Positions 27,649-36,056 of a stretch of DNA of 64,000 bases are shown piece by piece. Within the stretch, counting starts at the first letter, position 1; each line of letters begins with the position of its first letter. Under the pieces are notes generated by a model, which did not search any database, had not been told where the DNA came from, and saw nothing but the letters and a program-made list of their open reading frames with translations. The stretch is taken from NCBI GenBank assembly GCA_963742345.1, contig CAVULO010000011.1, positions 444,738-508,737 on the forward strand, read 5' to 3'. Both the position numbers and the translations under genes were made by a program. The DNA comes from Pseudolabrys sp963742345. Its GTDB lineage: Bacteria > Pseudomonadota > Alphaproteobacteria > Rhizobiales > Xanthobacteraceae.

Positions 27649-28473
27649 TCAGCGCCGGCGCTTTTTAGCGGCTCGTTTCGGCCGGACTTTGGCACGCGTG
27701 CGCTTGGCTTTGGAGCGCGACGGCTTGGCTTGCTTGGTGGCAGTCGCAAGACCACCCGTCTTGTTGGCCACGCGCATCGACCAATATTCCCACGAGCGCG
27801 TAAGGCCTGTGGTCTTCGCACTTATTTGGCCGGCCAGTTGTGTTTCGCCCGGCGACAGCGTGGCAATGTTGGACCCGATCGACATGGCGCGTACCTGGTA
27901 CTCGGCGTTGCGGGCTGAAAAGACCGAGCGGAACACGCAATCACGCACGCTGGTGCCTGCGACGGTGACGCCATGACGCATCATCAGCACCATCCAATGC
28001 CTGCCGAGTACGCGCGCAAGTGAGGCGCCCTCCTCCGGCTTGATCACAAGCATGTTGGTATCACCGAATTCGTCGCGTTGGTCCCAGAACGGCGGTCGAA
28101 TGCCGCCGACCGCGCCGAGATGAAAGATCGGCATATAGTCAGTGCCTGTGGCCAGGAGCGGCATAAAGGCTGGACAATGATGATGGCACACCGAATTCAC
28201 GTCCGGCCGCGCCTTGTAGATTTCGCCGTGGATCACCCGCTCCGAATATTGCCCCACGCCCGGGTCGCGCAGCGGTTGGGAGTTGATGTCGTATTCGATG
28301 AAGTCGTCCGGGGTCACCAGCTCGGGCGCGCGCGAACGCGACAGCAGATAACGATTGGGGTTGTCGGGGTGCCGCATGCTGACATGACCGAAGGCGTCGA
28401 TGATGCCCTCGTTCGCGACAATGCGGTTGGCGAGCGCGAGCTCGCGGCGGGCTTCGAGAAGCGTATTGGGCAC
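27649..28473 (-). CDS. Class II aldolase/adducin family protein (aldolase or decarboxylase)
   Basis: The 274-residue protein has the class II aldolase fold: IIDAFGHVSMRHPDNPNRYLLSRSRAPELVTPDDFIEYD, and metal-ligand histidines in VCHHHCPAFMPLL, then MRHGVTVAG. The usual catalytic Glu-bearing region is ERVIHGEIYKARPD. It may be an aldolase, or a decarboxylase of the type that removes CO2 from 3,4-dihydroxyphthalate-like compounds. The C-terminal ~30 residues are strongly basic (KRTRAKVRPKRAAKKRRR), which is unusual for the family. It sits between a binding protein and a divergently read importer operon. Confidence 0.8.
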   Translation of the reverse strand: MPNTLLEARRELALANRIVANEGIIDAFGHVSMRHPDNPNRYLLSRSRAPELVTPDDFIEYDINSQPLRDPGVGQYSERVIHGEIYKARPDVNSVCHHHCPAFMPLLATGTDYMPIFHLGAVGGIRPPFWDQRDEFGDTNMLVIKPEEGASLARVLGRHWMVLMMRHGVTVAGTSVRDCVFRSVFSARNAEYQVRAMSIGSNIATLSPGETQLAGQISAKTTGLTRSWEYWSMRVANKTGGLATATKQAKPSRSKAKRTRAKVRPKRAAKKRRR

Positions 28474-28584
28474 TGACGTTTCCTCATAAAACGATGACTG
28501 TGTCCCGCATTATAGGACAAGACAGGATCTCGGCTAGCGCGGACGGAGCTTGACAGATCGCAGCGGTTGGTGAGGCTTCCTTAC

Positions 28585-29376
28585 ATGGCGGCAGCGGCAC
28601 AAATCGTCATCGAGCGCGTCAATCATCTCTATCGCCCGCCGCGCGGCCGCGAGGTGCTGGCGCTCGACCAGGTGTCTCTTGAGGTTGCAAATCGTGAGTT
28701 TGTGGCCCTGCTCGGACCCTCCGGTTGCGGCAAGTCGACGTTGCTTTATCTAATCGGCGGCTTTTTACCGGTGGAAACCGGGGCCATTCTGATCGACGGC
28801 AAAAAAGTTGCCGGCCCGGGCCCTGACCGCGGCATCGTCTTCCAGCACTTCGCGCTGTTTCCATGGAAGAGCGTGCGCGCCAACATTCTTTATGGGCTGG
28901 AAAGACAAGGTATGCCGAAAGAAGAGCGCGAGAAGCGCGCCATGGATTTCATCGAACTGGTCGGACTTTCCGGTTTCGAAGACAGTTATCCCTCGCAGCT
29001 CTCCGGCGGCATGAAGCAGCGCACGGCAATTGCGCGCACACTCGCCTTCGACCCTAAGATATTGCTGATGGACGAGCCATTCGGCGCACTCGACGCGCAG
29101 ACGCGCGGCCTGATGCAGAGCGAATTGCTGCGCATCTGGCAGCTCACTCCGAAGACGGTGATTTTCGTCACTCATGACGTGCAGGAAGCGGTCTATCTCG
29201 CTGATCGCGTAGCGGTCATGTCCGCGCGGCCGGGCCGCATCAAAACGATCATCGACACCAAGTTCGACAAAAACGACCCGGACATCTTCAAGGCCAAGGC
29301 GTTCGTCGAAAAGGTGGATGAAATCTGGCATCTCGTGCGTGAAGAAGCGATCAAGGCGCAAGGCAGACGGTCATGA
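28585..29376 (+). CDS. ABC transporter ATPase, SsuB/TauB type
   Basis: The product has 263 residues from the ATG at 28585; TTG and GTG codons lie just upstream at 28567-28570 and could also start it. Walker A is GPSGCGKST near 47, the Q-loop is VFQHFALFPWKS, the signature is LSGGMKQRTAIAR, Walker B is LLMDEPFGALDAQT, and the HVTHDVQEA switch His is present. It is the only ATPase among three permeases and three binding proteins between 21 and 34 kb. The stop overlaps the next permease by 4 nt. Confidence 0.92.
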   Translation: MAAAAQIVIERVNHLYRPPRGREVLALDQVSLEVANREFVALLGPSGCGKSTLLYLIGGFLPVETGAILIDGKKVAGPGPDRGIVFQHFALFPWKSVRANILYGLERQGMPKEEREKRAMDFIELVGLSGFEDSYPSQLSGGMKQRTAIARTLAFDPKILLMDEPFGALDAQTRGLMQSELLRIWQLTPKTVIFVTHDVQEAVYLADRVAVMSARPGRIKTIIDTKFDKNDPDIFKAKAFVEKVDEIWHLVREEAIKAQGRRS

Positions 29377-30116
29377 AGCAGTCATTGATCCGCTATCTGC
29401 CGCTTCTGCTGCTGGCCGTTTGCTGGGAACTGGCGGCGCGGCTGGAACTCGTGTCGAGCACGGCACTGCCACCTTTATCTGACGTGATCACCGCCTGGAT
29501 CGACATGATCAAGGACGGTGAACTCGTCAGCAATGGCGCGTCTTCGCTTTACCGCGCCGGCGCGGGACTGGCTTTGTCGGTCATCGTCGGCACCCTCCTC
29601 GGCATTGGCATGGCCTGGTGGAGGCCGGTGAACGTTCTGGTCGCGCCGATTGTGGAAATTTTCTACCCGCTGCCGAAATCCGCGCTGATCCCGGTGACCG
29701 TAATATGGTTAGGCTTTGGCGATGGTTCAAAAATTCTATTGATCTTCCTTGGCTGTATGCTGCCGGTGACGATTGGCGCCTTTAATGGCGCGCGTTCAAG
29801 CGAGCAAGTACTGGTGTGGTCGGCGCGCAGCATGGGTGCAAGCCGGCTGCGCATGCTATGGGACGTCGTATTGCCGAGTGCCATGCCGGAATTGTTAAAC
29901 GGCATCCGCACCGCGCTCGCGCTTTCCTTCATTCTCCTGGTCTCGTCGGAATTGATCGTTGCGCAGAAGGGCTTTGGCTACCTGATCGGCTTTCTCGGCG
30001 CCAACGGCACCTACGACGCCATGTATGCCGTTGTGTTCAGCGTCGCATTTCTCGGCTTCGCCGCCGATCGCATCTACCAGATATTTGTGCATCGGATGTT
30101 GTTATGGCGCGAATAG
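29373..30116 (+). CDS. ABC transporter permease (first of two)
   Basis: The 247-residue protein has the usual six-helix tau/ssu topology. Its cytoplasmic loop contains SEQVLVWSARSMGASRLRMLWDVVLPSAMPELLNGIRTALALS, the EAA motif of importer permeases. Its start overlaps the ATPase stop by 4 nt, and its stop overlaps the second permease start by 13 nt, so the three genes are one tightly coupled operon. Two permeases suggests a heterodimeric channel, or two importers sharing the ATPase. Confidence 0.88.
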   Translation: MKQSLIRYLPLLLLAVCWELAARLELVSSTALPPLSDVITAWIDMIKDGELVSNGASSLYRAGAGLALSVIVGTLLGIGMAWWRPVNVLVAPIVEIFYPLPKSALIPVTVIWLGFGDGSKILLIFLGCMLPVTIGAFNGARSSEQVLVWSARSMGASRLRMLWDVVLPSAMPELLNGIRTALALSFILLVSSELIVAQKGFGYLIGFLGANGTYDAMYAVVFSVAFLGFAADRIYQIFVHRMLLWRE

Positions 30117-30922
30117 ACCCGCTGTTGCCACCGGCCTTGCGCATCCTGCGTTCGACACTGTGGGCGGGCGCACGTGTGATTTCAATCGTCGCGCTGCTGA
30201 CAGCATGGGAACTGGTTGCACGCAGTGGCATCGTCACACCGTTCCAATTGCCCGCGCTGAGTAAAGTTCTGGAGCGTATCTGGAGCGAAGCCACCTCCGG
30301 CGATCTTGCAATCAATACTGCCGTTACGCTCTATCGCGCGATGGTGGGCTTTATGATTGCCGCAGTCGGCGGCATCGTCTTGGGAATGGCTATGTCGCGC
30401 AATGCTGTCGCGCGCTGGTTTTTCGACCCGATCATCTCAGTCGGCTTTCCGATGCCAAAGATAGCATTTCTGCCCGTGGTGATCCTGTGGCTCGGTGTAT
30501 TCGATATCTCAAAGATCACCATGATCGTGTTTGACGCCATTTTTCCCGTTGTCGCGGCAACCGTGATCGCCATCCAAGGCGTCGAACGCGAGCTAATCTG
30601 GTCGGCGCGCAACATGGGCGCGGGCGAGCGCGAACTGCTATGGCAGATCATCCTGCCGGCGGCGTTGCCGACAATAATGACGGGATTACAGGTGGCGCTG
30701 CCGCTCTCGCTGATCGTGGCGGTGGTCACCGAAATGTTGATGGGTGGTTATGGTCTCGGCGGCGCCATGATGACCGCCTCGCGCTTTGCCAATTCCACGG
30801 GGGTGTTTGCCGGTATCGTCGAGATCGCCGTGGTTGGCTACGCTCTGGTCAAAGCGATGACGTTAATCCGCCGCCGGCTCTTGATCTGGCATCAGGAAGC
30901 GGCAGCCCCCTACACCCAATAA
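30104..30922 (+). CDS. ABC transporter permease (second of two)
   Basis: The 272-residue protein starts at the ATG at 30104, inside the end of the previous permease (the 13-nt overlap supports coupling). It has about six membrane helices, and the EAA-loop RELIWSARNMGAGERELLWQIILPAALPTIMTGLQVALPLS is well conserved. It is similar in layout to the first permease and probably pairs with it. The longer reading frame to 29816 is a shadow of the first permease. No binding protein follows directly; candidates lie at 26.6 and 33.4 kb. Confidence 0.87.
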   Translation: MARIDPLLPPALRILRSTLWAGARVISIVALLTAWELVARSGIVTPFQLPALSKVLERIWSEATSGDLAINTAVTLYRAMVGFMIAAVGGIVLGMAMSRNAVARWFFDPIISVGFPMPKIAFLPVVILWLGVFDISKITMIVFDAIFPVVAATVIAIQGVERELIWSARNMGAGERELLWQIILPAALPTIMTGLQVALPLSLIVAVVTEMLMGGYGLGGAMMTASRFANSTGVFAGIVEIAVVGYALVKAMTLIRRRLLIWHQEAAAPYTQ

Positions 30923-30957
30923 GTACGGGATCGCTGCGGCAAATGGCATTTGGCCGG

Positions 30958-31917
30958 TTAGATCGAAGCCTGAGTAGACTCAGCCAGGTCTGCCGCCGCA
31001 GCAGGAGCGGCAAGCGCCGAGGGCCGATCTGCATGCACGCGCTTGCACAGCCAGTGGCTCGCGGCGAGAGCCGCGAATGCTACTGCAGCGCCGCCCACCA
31101 GATCGATGAAATAGTGCGCGCCATCGATCGGCGTCGCCGCCATCAATGCCCCGTTGAGCACGATCGCCGGCCAGCGCACATATGGCACCGTGCGCAAAGC
31201 CCAGATGAACATCAACGCGGCGGCGGTATGGAAGCTTGGGAAGGTAATCAGGCCTTCAAGATTATCAAGCTGGATCGAATGAAGTGTACCGGCCCGCAGC
31301 GCTTCGAGCGTCGGCACGTGAGTGTATACCGTAGAGGCAATGTTGGCATAAACCTCTGGCGTCAGATCGAGGTATACGAAGGCCGCAACCGCCGGTGTGA
31401 ATACTGAAATGGCCGAGGTCGCTATCAGCGCCAGTCCGAAGGCGAGCATCCACTGTCGTAGATGCGGTAACTGGTTGGCGATCAACAGCACCATCGGCAC
31501 CAGCGCGAACTGCGGCAGCAACGAGAGATAGGAATATCCCGCAAGGGTGGCGAGCATGGGACGGCTGTTGACAAAATCGAGATAGGCCCGCCGGTCCAAA
31601 CCCAGTGCCTGGTCGATCGCATAAAGAGCAGCGTCGCGATACGGAAAATTGGCCGTCATGGCCGCGTAGGTCAGCAGAATACCGAACAGCAGGATCAGTA
31701 GCATCTGCGCCGCCGCTTCGGTGACTGCGCAGAGATGCGGATTGGGCCGGCGGTACCGGTAGAAAATACTTGCCGCCAAAAGGCCGAGGATCGCCAGCGG
31801 TAGCCATGGATTGCTGTAGAGATCGACGGTGAGGCCGGCCAGCGCAAAACTCGTAACTGTAAGCGCCGCCATAGCGCCAACCATGCACCAGACGAGCGTC
31901 GCGCGTGTGTGGGTCAT
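30958..31917 (-). CDS. PAP2-superfamily membrane phosphatase (Aur1/inositolphosphotransferase-like)
   Basis: The protein has about 319 residues and some eight hydrophobic segments. Two PAP2 signature elements are visible: FPSFHTAAALMF and ATPIDGAHYFIDLVGG, which supply the catalytic His residues and the Asp that assists one of them. This organisation matches the PAP2_3 group, which transfers phospho-head groups in lipids or hydrolyses lipid phosphates. The start is uncertain: an ATG at 31917 lies 7 nt after AGGG, and others are at 31923 and 31947. It is divergent from the acyltransferase. Confidence 0.7.
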   Translation of the reverse strand: MTHTRATLVWCMVGAMAALTVTSFALAGLTVDLYSNPWLPLAILGLLAASIFYRYRRPNPHLCAVTEAAAQMLLILLFGILLTYAAMTANFPYRDAALYAIDQALGLDRRAYLDFVNSRPMLATLAGYSYLSLLPQFALVPMVLLIANQLPHLRQWMLAFGLALIATSAISVFTPAVAAFVYLDLTPEVYANIASTVYTHVPTLEALRAGTLHSIQLDNLEGLITFPSFHTAAALMFIWALRTVPYVRWPAIVLNGALMAATPIDGAHYFIDLVGGAAVAFAALAASHWLCKRVHADRPSALAAPAAAADLAESTQASI

Positions 31918-32122
31918 CAACATCCCTGCCCCGTTACCTCGCAGCACTATGGGGCGTATGTGCTTAAAATTGTTTTCCGCAAACTAGCGGCCCTATTGGT
32001 GGCCTGAAGTGCGTAAACCCTTGGTCTAACTTTTCTCTAAAACTGAGGACATTTTGAAGGGTTTGCCATTCGTTAAAGCCTAAGCGGCTACAATCTTTTG
32101 CAGCAAAAATTCCAATTAAATC

Positions 32123-33229
32123 ATGCGATCATCGACAGGGGCCTATTATATCGGCTTGGACCACCTACGGGCGCTTGCCGCCCTGTTGGTTTTCGAGTGG
32201 CATTTCATTCACGCTCAAGCGGTGCCATTCGAATACGTGCCGAGTTTTTTTCCCGCTGCGATAATTGATGAAGGGCACTGCGGCGTTGCACTGTTTATGT
32301 GCCTGAGCGGATATTTGTTCGCAAAACTCTTAGATGGAAAACAGGTCAACTATTCCGGTTTTATCTGGAACCGGTTTGTTCGCCTGGCCCCGTTACTTTT
32401 TTTTGTAGTTCTGATCGCGGGCCTGGGCCTTCATCGAAATGACCTCGTCGAATACTCAGAGTCAATATTGGAAGGAATCATATATCCCACGCTTCCAAAT
32501 GGCGGCTGGTCTATAACCGCCGAAGTTCACTTCTATCTGGTTTTACCGTGGATCCTTTTATTGCTTCGGCGAAACGCGGCGTGGGTGGCGCTCATCGTCC
32601 TCGCAGCGATTTTGCTCCGCACCGGGATATATTTCTATCGCGGAGAAGTTCAGACACCTGCTTACTGGACAATTATCGGACGCGGAGACCAATTCATTCT
32701 TGGGGTGGTAGCATTCAGCCTCAGAAGTCACATCGCGAAGCGTCACGTCTTGATGTTTGGTCTTTTTATTTTCTTTGCGGTTTTCTATTGGTACTTCGAC
32801 AAGCTCGGCGGCTTCTATAATTCGCCAAGCTATCCGTCGCCGTACGCGATTTGGATTGTCATGCCAACCGTGGAAGCGATATTTTTCTCTTCGCTCATTG
32901 CATATTACGACACCAGCTTCGTGCTTCGTGACAGCGGGCTGTCTGCACTGATTGCAAAAATCGGCGCCTATTCTTATTCGATTTATCTCATGCACTTCTT
33001 TTATGTATTTTGGATGGGTGAGGTTTATTTCTCGCTGTTTCAAACGCGAAATTTTTATTTCGCAGTCATCGGCGGACTGGTGTGCTTTCTTCTGGCAGCG
33101 GTTTTGGCAAGCTTCAGCTATCACTATGTTGAGTTGCCATTCTTACAGCTCCGCCGGAAATACGTTGCCGAGGAGACAGCGGCCCCAAGAGGGGCGCTGA
33201 AACCAACCCCAAGGCTGTCGCCATCTTAG
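32123..33229 (+). CDS. Acyltransferase 3 family (OafA/YrhL-like) membrane protein
   Basis: The 368-residue protein has the acyltransferase 3 motif LDHLRALAALLVFEWHFIH near residues 10-28, including the conserved His. About ten hydrophobic segments follow, with an RFVRLAPLL region. Such enzymes add acyl groups to O-antigen, exopolysaccharide or glycans on the outer side of the inner membrane. The gene is noticeably richer in A and T than its neighbours, for example in poly-T stretches near 32398 and 33050, which suggests foreign origin. Stand-alone. Confidence 0.85.
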   Translation: MRSSTGAYYIGLDHLRALAALLVFEWHFIHAQAVPFEYVPSFFPAAIIDEGHCGVALFMCLSGYLFAKLLDGKQVNYSGFIWNRFVRLAPLLFFVVLIAGLGLHRNDLVEYSESILEGIIYPTLPNGGWSITAEVHFYLVLPWILLLLRRNAAWVALIVLAAILLRTGIYFYRGEVQTPAYWTIIGRGDQFILGVVAFSLRSHIAKRHVLMFGLFIFFAVFYWYFDKLGGFYNSPSYPSPYAIWIVMPTVEAIFFSSLIAYYDTSFVLRDSGLSALIAKIGAYSYSIYLMHFFYVFWMGEVYFSLFQTRNFYFAVIGGLVCFLLAAVLASFSYHYVELPFLQLRRKYVAEETAAPRGALKPTPRLSPS

Positions 33230-33398
33230 GTTAAGCGCGCCGTGCGCGAACCCGATCACCGATCCCGTGTACCGGATGGTGGGTATTTGCCGTGCGAGTC
33301 AGGCTTGCCAAAATCCGTTGGACCCCCGACAATCTTCGCGTTCGCGACGAGACGCTTGCCATAAAACGCGCAAGCCCGGCGACATTGGGAGGAAAACC

Positions 33399-34406
33399 AT
33401 GCGCTTTCAAAAATTCGCGCTGGCCGGCGCGTGCGCGCTCGGTCTTTTCGGCCTGACGCCAGCCATCGGCGCAGAACCCGTGAAAATCCGTATGTCATGG
33501 GTGGCGCCGGTCGCTAACTGGGCATCCATTATCCTTGAAAAGAAAGACCTGGCCGTGCACTTGGGCAAATCCTACACGCTCGAGTCAGTTCGCTATCAGG
33601 GCACGCCACAAATGATCACGGCGATTGCCAACAATGAATTGGAAGTGTCCAACCTCGCCTATTCTTCGCTCGCGATTGCCATCGAAAATGCCGGGCTCGA
33701 TGACATCCGCGTCATTGCCGACGAGTTCCAGGATGGCGTCCCGGGCTATTTCAGCGAACAGTTTTACGTTCGCAAGGACAGCGGCATTAACAAGGTCGAG
33801 GACCTCAAGGGCAAGGTGGTCGCGACCAATGGCGGGGGCAGCGCGGTCGACGTTGCCATGCGCGCCATGCTCAAGAAGCACGGCCTTGAGGAAAAACGAG
33901 ATTACACGATGATCGAGGCGCCGTTGCCGACCATGGCGGCCATCCTCTCGGACAAGAAAGCCGACCTCGTTCCGGCCGTGTTGCCCTTCGCACTCAATCC
34001 CAAGCTCAAGGAGGAAGGCAAAGTCCTCTTCGAACAACGGGAAGCCATCGGCATTACACAAATGATCGTTTGGACGGCACGGAAGTCGTTCATCGACAAA
34101 AACCGCCCGGCCATGGTCGACTTCATGGAAGACATGCTGCGTATCACGCGCTGGTATCTCGATCCCAAGAACCATGACGAGGCCGCCAAGATCGCCTCCG
34201 CCGTCACCAAGGTGCCGCCCGAGCGTTTCGGCTGGCTGTTCACCAAGCAGGATACCTACCGGGATCCGAACCTGCTTCCGAACGTGGAAGCCTTACAACG
34301 TAACGTCGACATGACGCAGGACCTGGGCTTCGTGAAAAAGAAGATCGACATCAAGAAATACGTCGATGTGAGCCTGGCTCAGGAAGCGGCCAAGCGGCTG
34401 AAATAG
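33399..34406 (+). CDS. ABC transporter substrate-binding protein, TauA/SsuA-like
   Basis: From the ATG at 33399 (GGGAGGAAA 6 nt upstream) the protein has 335 residues. Its signal peptide is MRFQKFALAGACALGLFG, and the mature part begins near AEPVKIRMSWVAPVANWAS. The fold signature reads YQGTPQMITAIANNELEVSNLAYSS and DLKGKVVATNGGGSAVD. A terminator follows and no permease or ATPase is next to it, so it may serve the operon at 28.6-30.9 kb. Ligand unknown. Confidence 0.85.
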   Translation: MRFQKFALAGACALGLFGLTPAIGAEPVKIRMSWVAPVANWASIILEKKDLAVHLGKSYTLESVRYQGTPQMITAIANNELEVSNLAYSSLAIAIENAGLDDIRVIADEFQDGVPGYFSEQFYVRKDSGINKVEDLKGKVVATNGGGSAVDVAMRAMLKKHGLEEKRDYTMIEAPLPTMAAILSDKKADLVPAVLPFALNPKLKEEGKVLFEQREAIGITQMIVWTARKSFIDKNRPAMVDFMEDMLRITRWYLDPKNHDEAAKIASAVTKVPPERFGWLFTKQDTYRDPNLLPNVEALQRNVDMTQDLGFVKKKIDIKKYVDVSLAQEAAKRLK

Positions 34407-34430
34407 CAATCCACAATCTCTCAAAGCAAA

Positions 34431-34466
34431 GGCCCCGGAGAATCTGTTCCCCGGGGCCATTTTTTA
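34431..34466 (+). terminator. Rho-independent terminator
   Basis: A perfect 8-bp stem (GGCCCCGG / CCGGGGCC, 12-nt loop) at 34431-34458 is followed by ATTTTTTA, 25 nt beyond the binding-protein stop. It lies close to the convergent DUF1993 gene. Confidence 0.85.
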
Positions 34467-34476
34467 TTTCTTTCGC

Positions 34477-34998
34477 TCAGATTCGCTTGAGCGGAATGGC
34501 GCCCAGGAAGTCGCGCTTGCCAACGTCCACACCAAAACTCCGCACCACCGCGTAGGCAGCGGTGAGATGGAAATAGAAATTTGGCAACACGAAATGATTG
34601 AGGTAATCGCCGCCCTTCATCTGGCCCTTGTTCGGCCCAAGCGGAAAGGTGATCTCGCGTTCCGATGAGGCATCAATCGCCTTGGTGTCGAGCGTCTTGA
34701 GGTAGGCGACAGTCTTGGCAATGCGCTCTTTCAACTGGTCGAGGGTCGTCTCCGTATCTTCGAATTTGGGAGGTTCGGTGTTGGCGAGACGGGCCGAGCC
34801 GTTCTTGGCCTGATCGCAAACGACCTGAATCTGGCGGCCGAGCGCGAACATGTCCGGCGCCAGGCGCCAGCCGACCAGCACCGACGGGTCGATTTTCTTT
34901 GCCGCCACATGGGCCGCTGCCTTGTCGAGCACCCCCGTCAGGGCGTTAAGCCCGATCTCGAAGACCGGCAGGGAAGCTTGGGACATTGAAAAGGGCAT
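34477..34998 (-). CDS. DUF1993 family protein
   Basis: The product has 173 residues from the ATG at 34998, which has AAGGA 9 nt upstream. It begins with FSMSQASLPVFEIGLNALTGVLDKAAAHVA and ends with the HFVLPNFYFHLTAAYAVVRSFGVDVGK segment. These are the DUF1993 marks (a DinB-like helical bundle). The family has no assigned function. It is convergent with the upstream binding-protein transcript and divergent from the TonB-like gene at 35172. Confidence 0.8.
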   Translation of the reverse strand: MPFSMSQASLPVFEIGLNALTGVLDKAAAHVAAKKIDPSVLVGWRLAPDMFALGRQIQVVCDQAKNGSARLANTEPPKFEDTETTLDQLKERIAKTVAYLKTLDTKAIDASSEREITFPLGPNKGQMKGGDYLNHFVLPNFYFHLTAAYAVVRSFGVDVGKRDFLGAIPLKRI

Positions 34999-35171
34999 GT
35001 GGGTTACGTCCTTGAATATGTTTGATTGGCAGAAGCCGGACCATGCCCGCAAAATATCCGCCGTTCAATCCGAAGACGCCTGAAAACGCGTGGGAAATCG
35101 ATCTATACTCCCCACGACGCTCCCAATTGCAGCCTGCGGAATGACATAATTGGGCTACACTAGGCGCCTGC

Positions 35172-36056
35172 ATGACACCAAAGCACGCCCCCAGGGATAT
35201 TGCGCCGGACGATCAGGTGCGACTTGAAAAGCCCGATGAACGCGTGGCATCGCAGCAGTTACCCCCAAGTGATGCTGATCGGGCCGAAAGCGGCGACGCT
35301 CCAACAATGATTGCGGAGCGCGAAACAGCCACGGTCCATCGCTGGCCGGAAGTGGTACGCTGGGGAACGTGCCTTGTGCTGGCGCTGTCTGTCCACGCGG
35401 CAGGGGCCGTAGCGCTGCTGGTGCAGTGGAACGACTCCTCCGATTTGGTTGCAAACGCGCCGGTGATTATGATTGAGCTCGCACCGGTGCCAGTCGCGCG
35501 GGACGTCACACCGAGCCAATTGCCGCCAGGACCGCAGCAGGCCGATGCGCAACCCAAGACCGAGTCGCCGAATGAAAAAGTCGAAATCAAAACCGACTTG
35601 ACGAAGAAAGCCGAACTTCCCGCAACGCCGCCCCCGCCTATCGAAAAGCCGCAAGAAAAGAAGCTGCGGCAAAAGCACGCCAGCCTCGCCAGCGCGCCCA
35701 GCACGGCCGAACAACGGGCCGAACGTGCGGCAGCTCCGACGCCGGGCGCAGCTTCGCGCAATCCCGACGCGCTCCCAAACTGGAAATCGGCATTGGTTGC
35801 ACGGCTAGAACGTTACAAGCGCTATCCGGCAGAAGCGCAATCGCGTGGTGAGAACGGTGTTGCGCAGCTCGCGTTTAGTGTCGATCGAAGCGGCGGCGTG
35901 CACCATGCACATATAATGCGCAGTTCCGGCTCGAGCCTGCTCGACCGCGAGACAGTAGCCCTGGCTGAGCGTGCATCACCGATGCCACCACCACCGCCGG
36001 AAGTAGCGGGTGCTCAAATTCCGATAGTGGTACCGATCCGCTACAACACGCGTTAA
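35172..36056 (+). CDS. TonB-like energy-transducing protein
   Basis: The 294-residue protein has a hydrophilic N-terminal extension (about 58 residues), a single membrane helix near residues 65-85 (GTCLVLALSVHAAGAVALLVQW, with the His typical of TonB) and a long proline-, lysine- and alanine-rich periplasmic spacer. The TonB C-terminal domain follows (YKRYPAEAQSRGENGVAQLAFSVDRSG). It would couple ExbBD proton energy to outer-membrane transporters. exbB and exbD are not adjacent, and its N-terminal extension is longer than usual. It is convergent with cysG, overlapping it by 4 nt. Confidence 0.8.
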   Translation: MTPKHAPRDIAPDDQVRLEKPDERVASQQLPPSDADRAESGDAPTMIAERETATVHRWPEVVRWGTCLVLALSVHAAGAVALLVQWNDSSDLVANAPVIMIELAPVPVARDVTPSQLPPGPQQADAQPKTESPNEKVEIKTDLTKKAELPATPPPPIEKPQEKKLRQKHASLASAPSTAEQRAERAAAPTPGAASRNPDALPNWKSALVARLERYKRYPAEAQSRGENGVAQLAFSVDRSGGVHHAHIMRSSGSSLLDRETVALAERASPMPPPPPEVAGAQIPIVVPIRYNTR

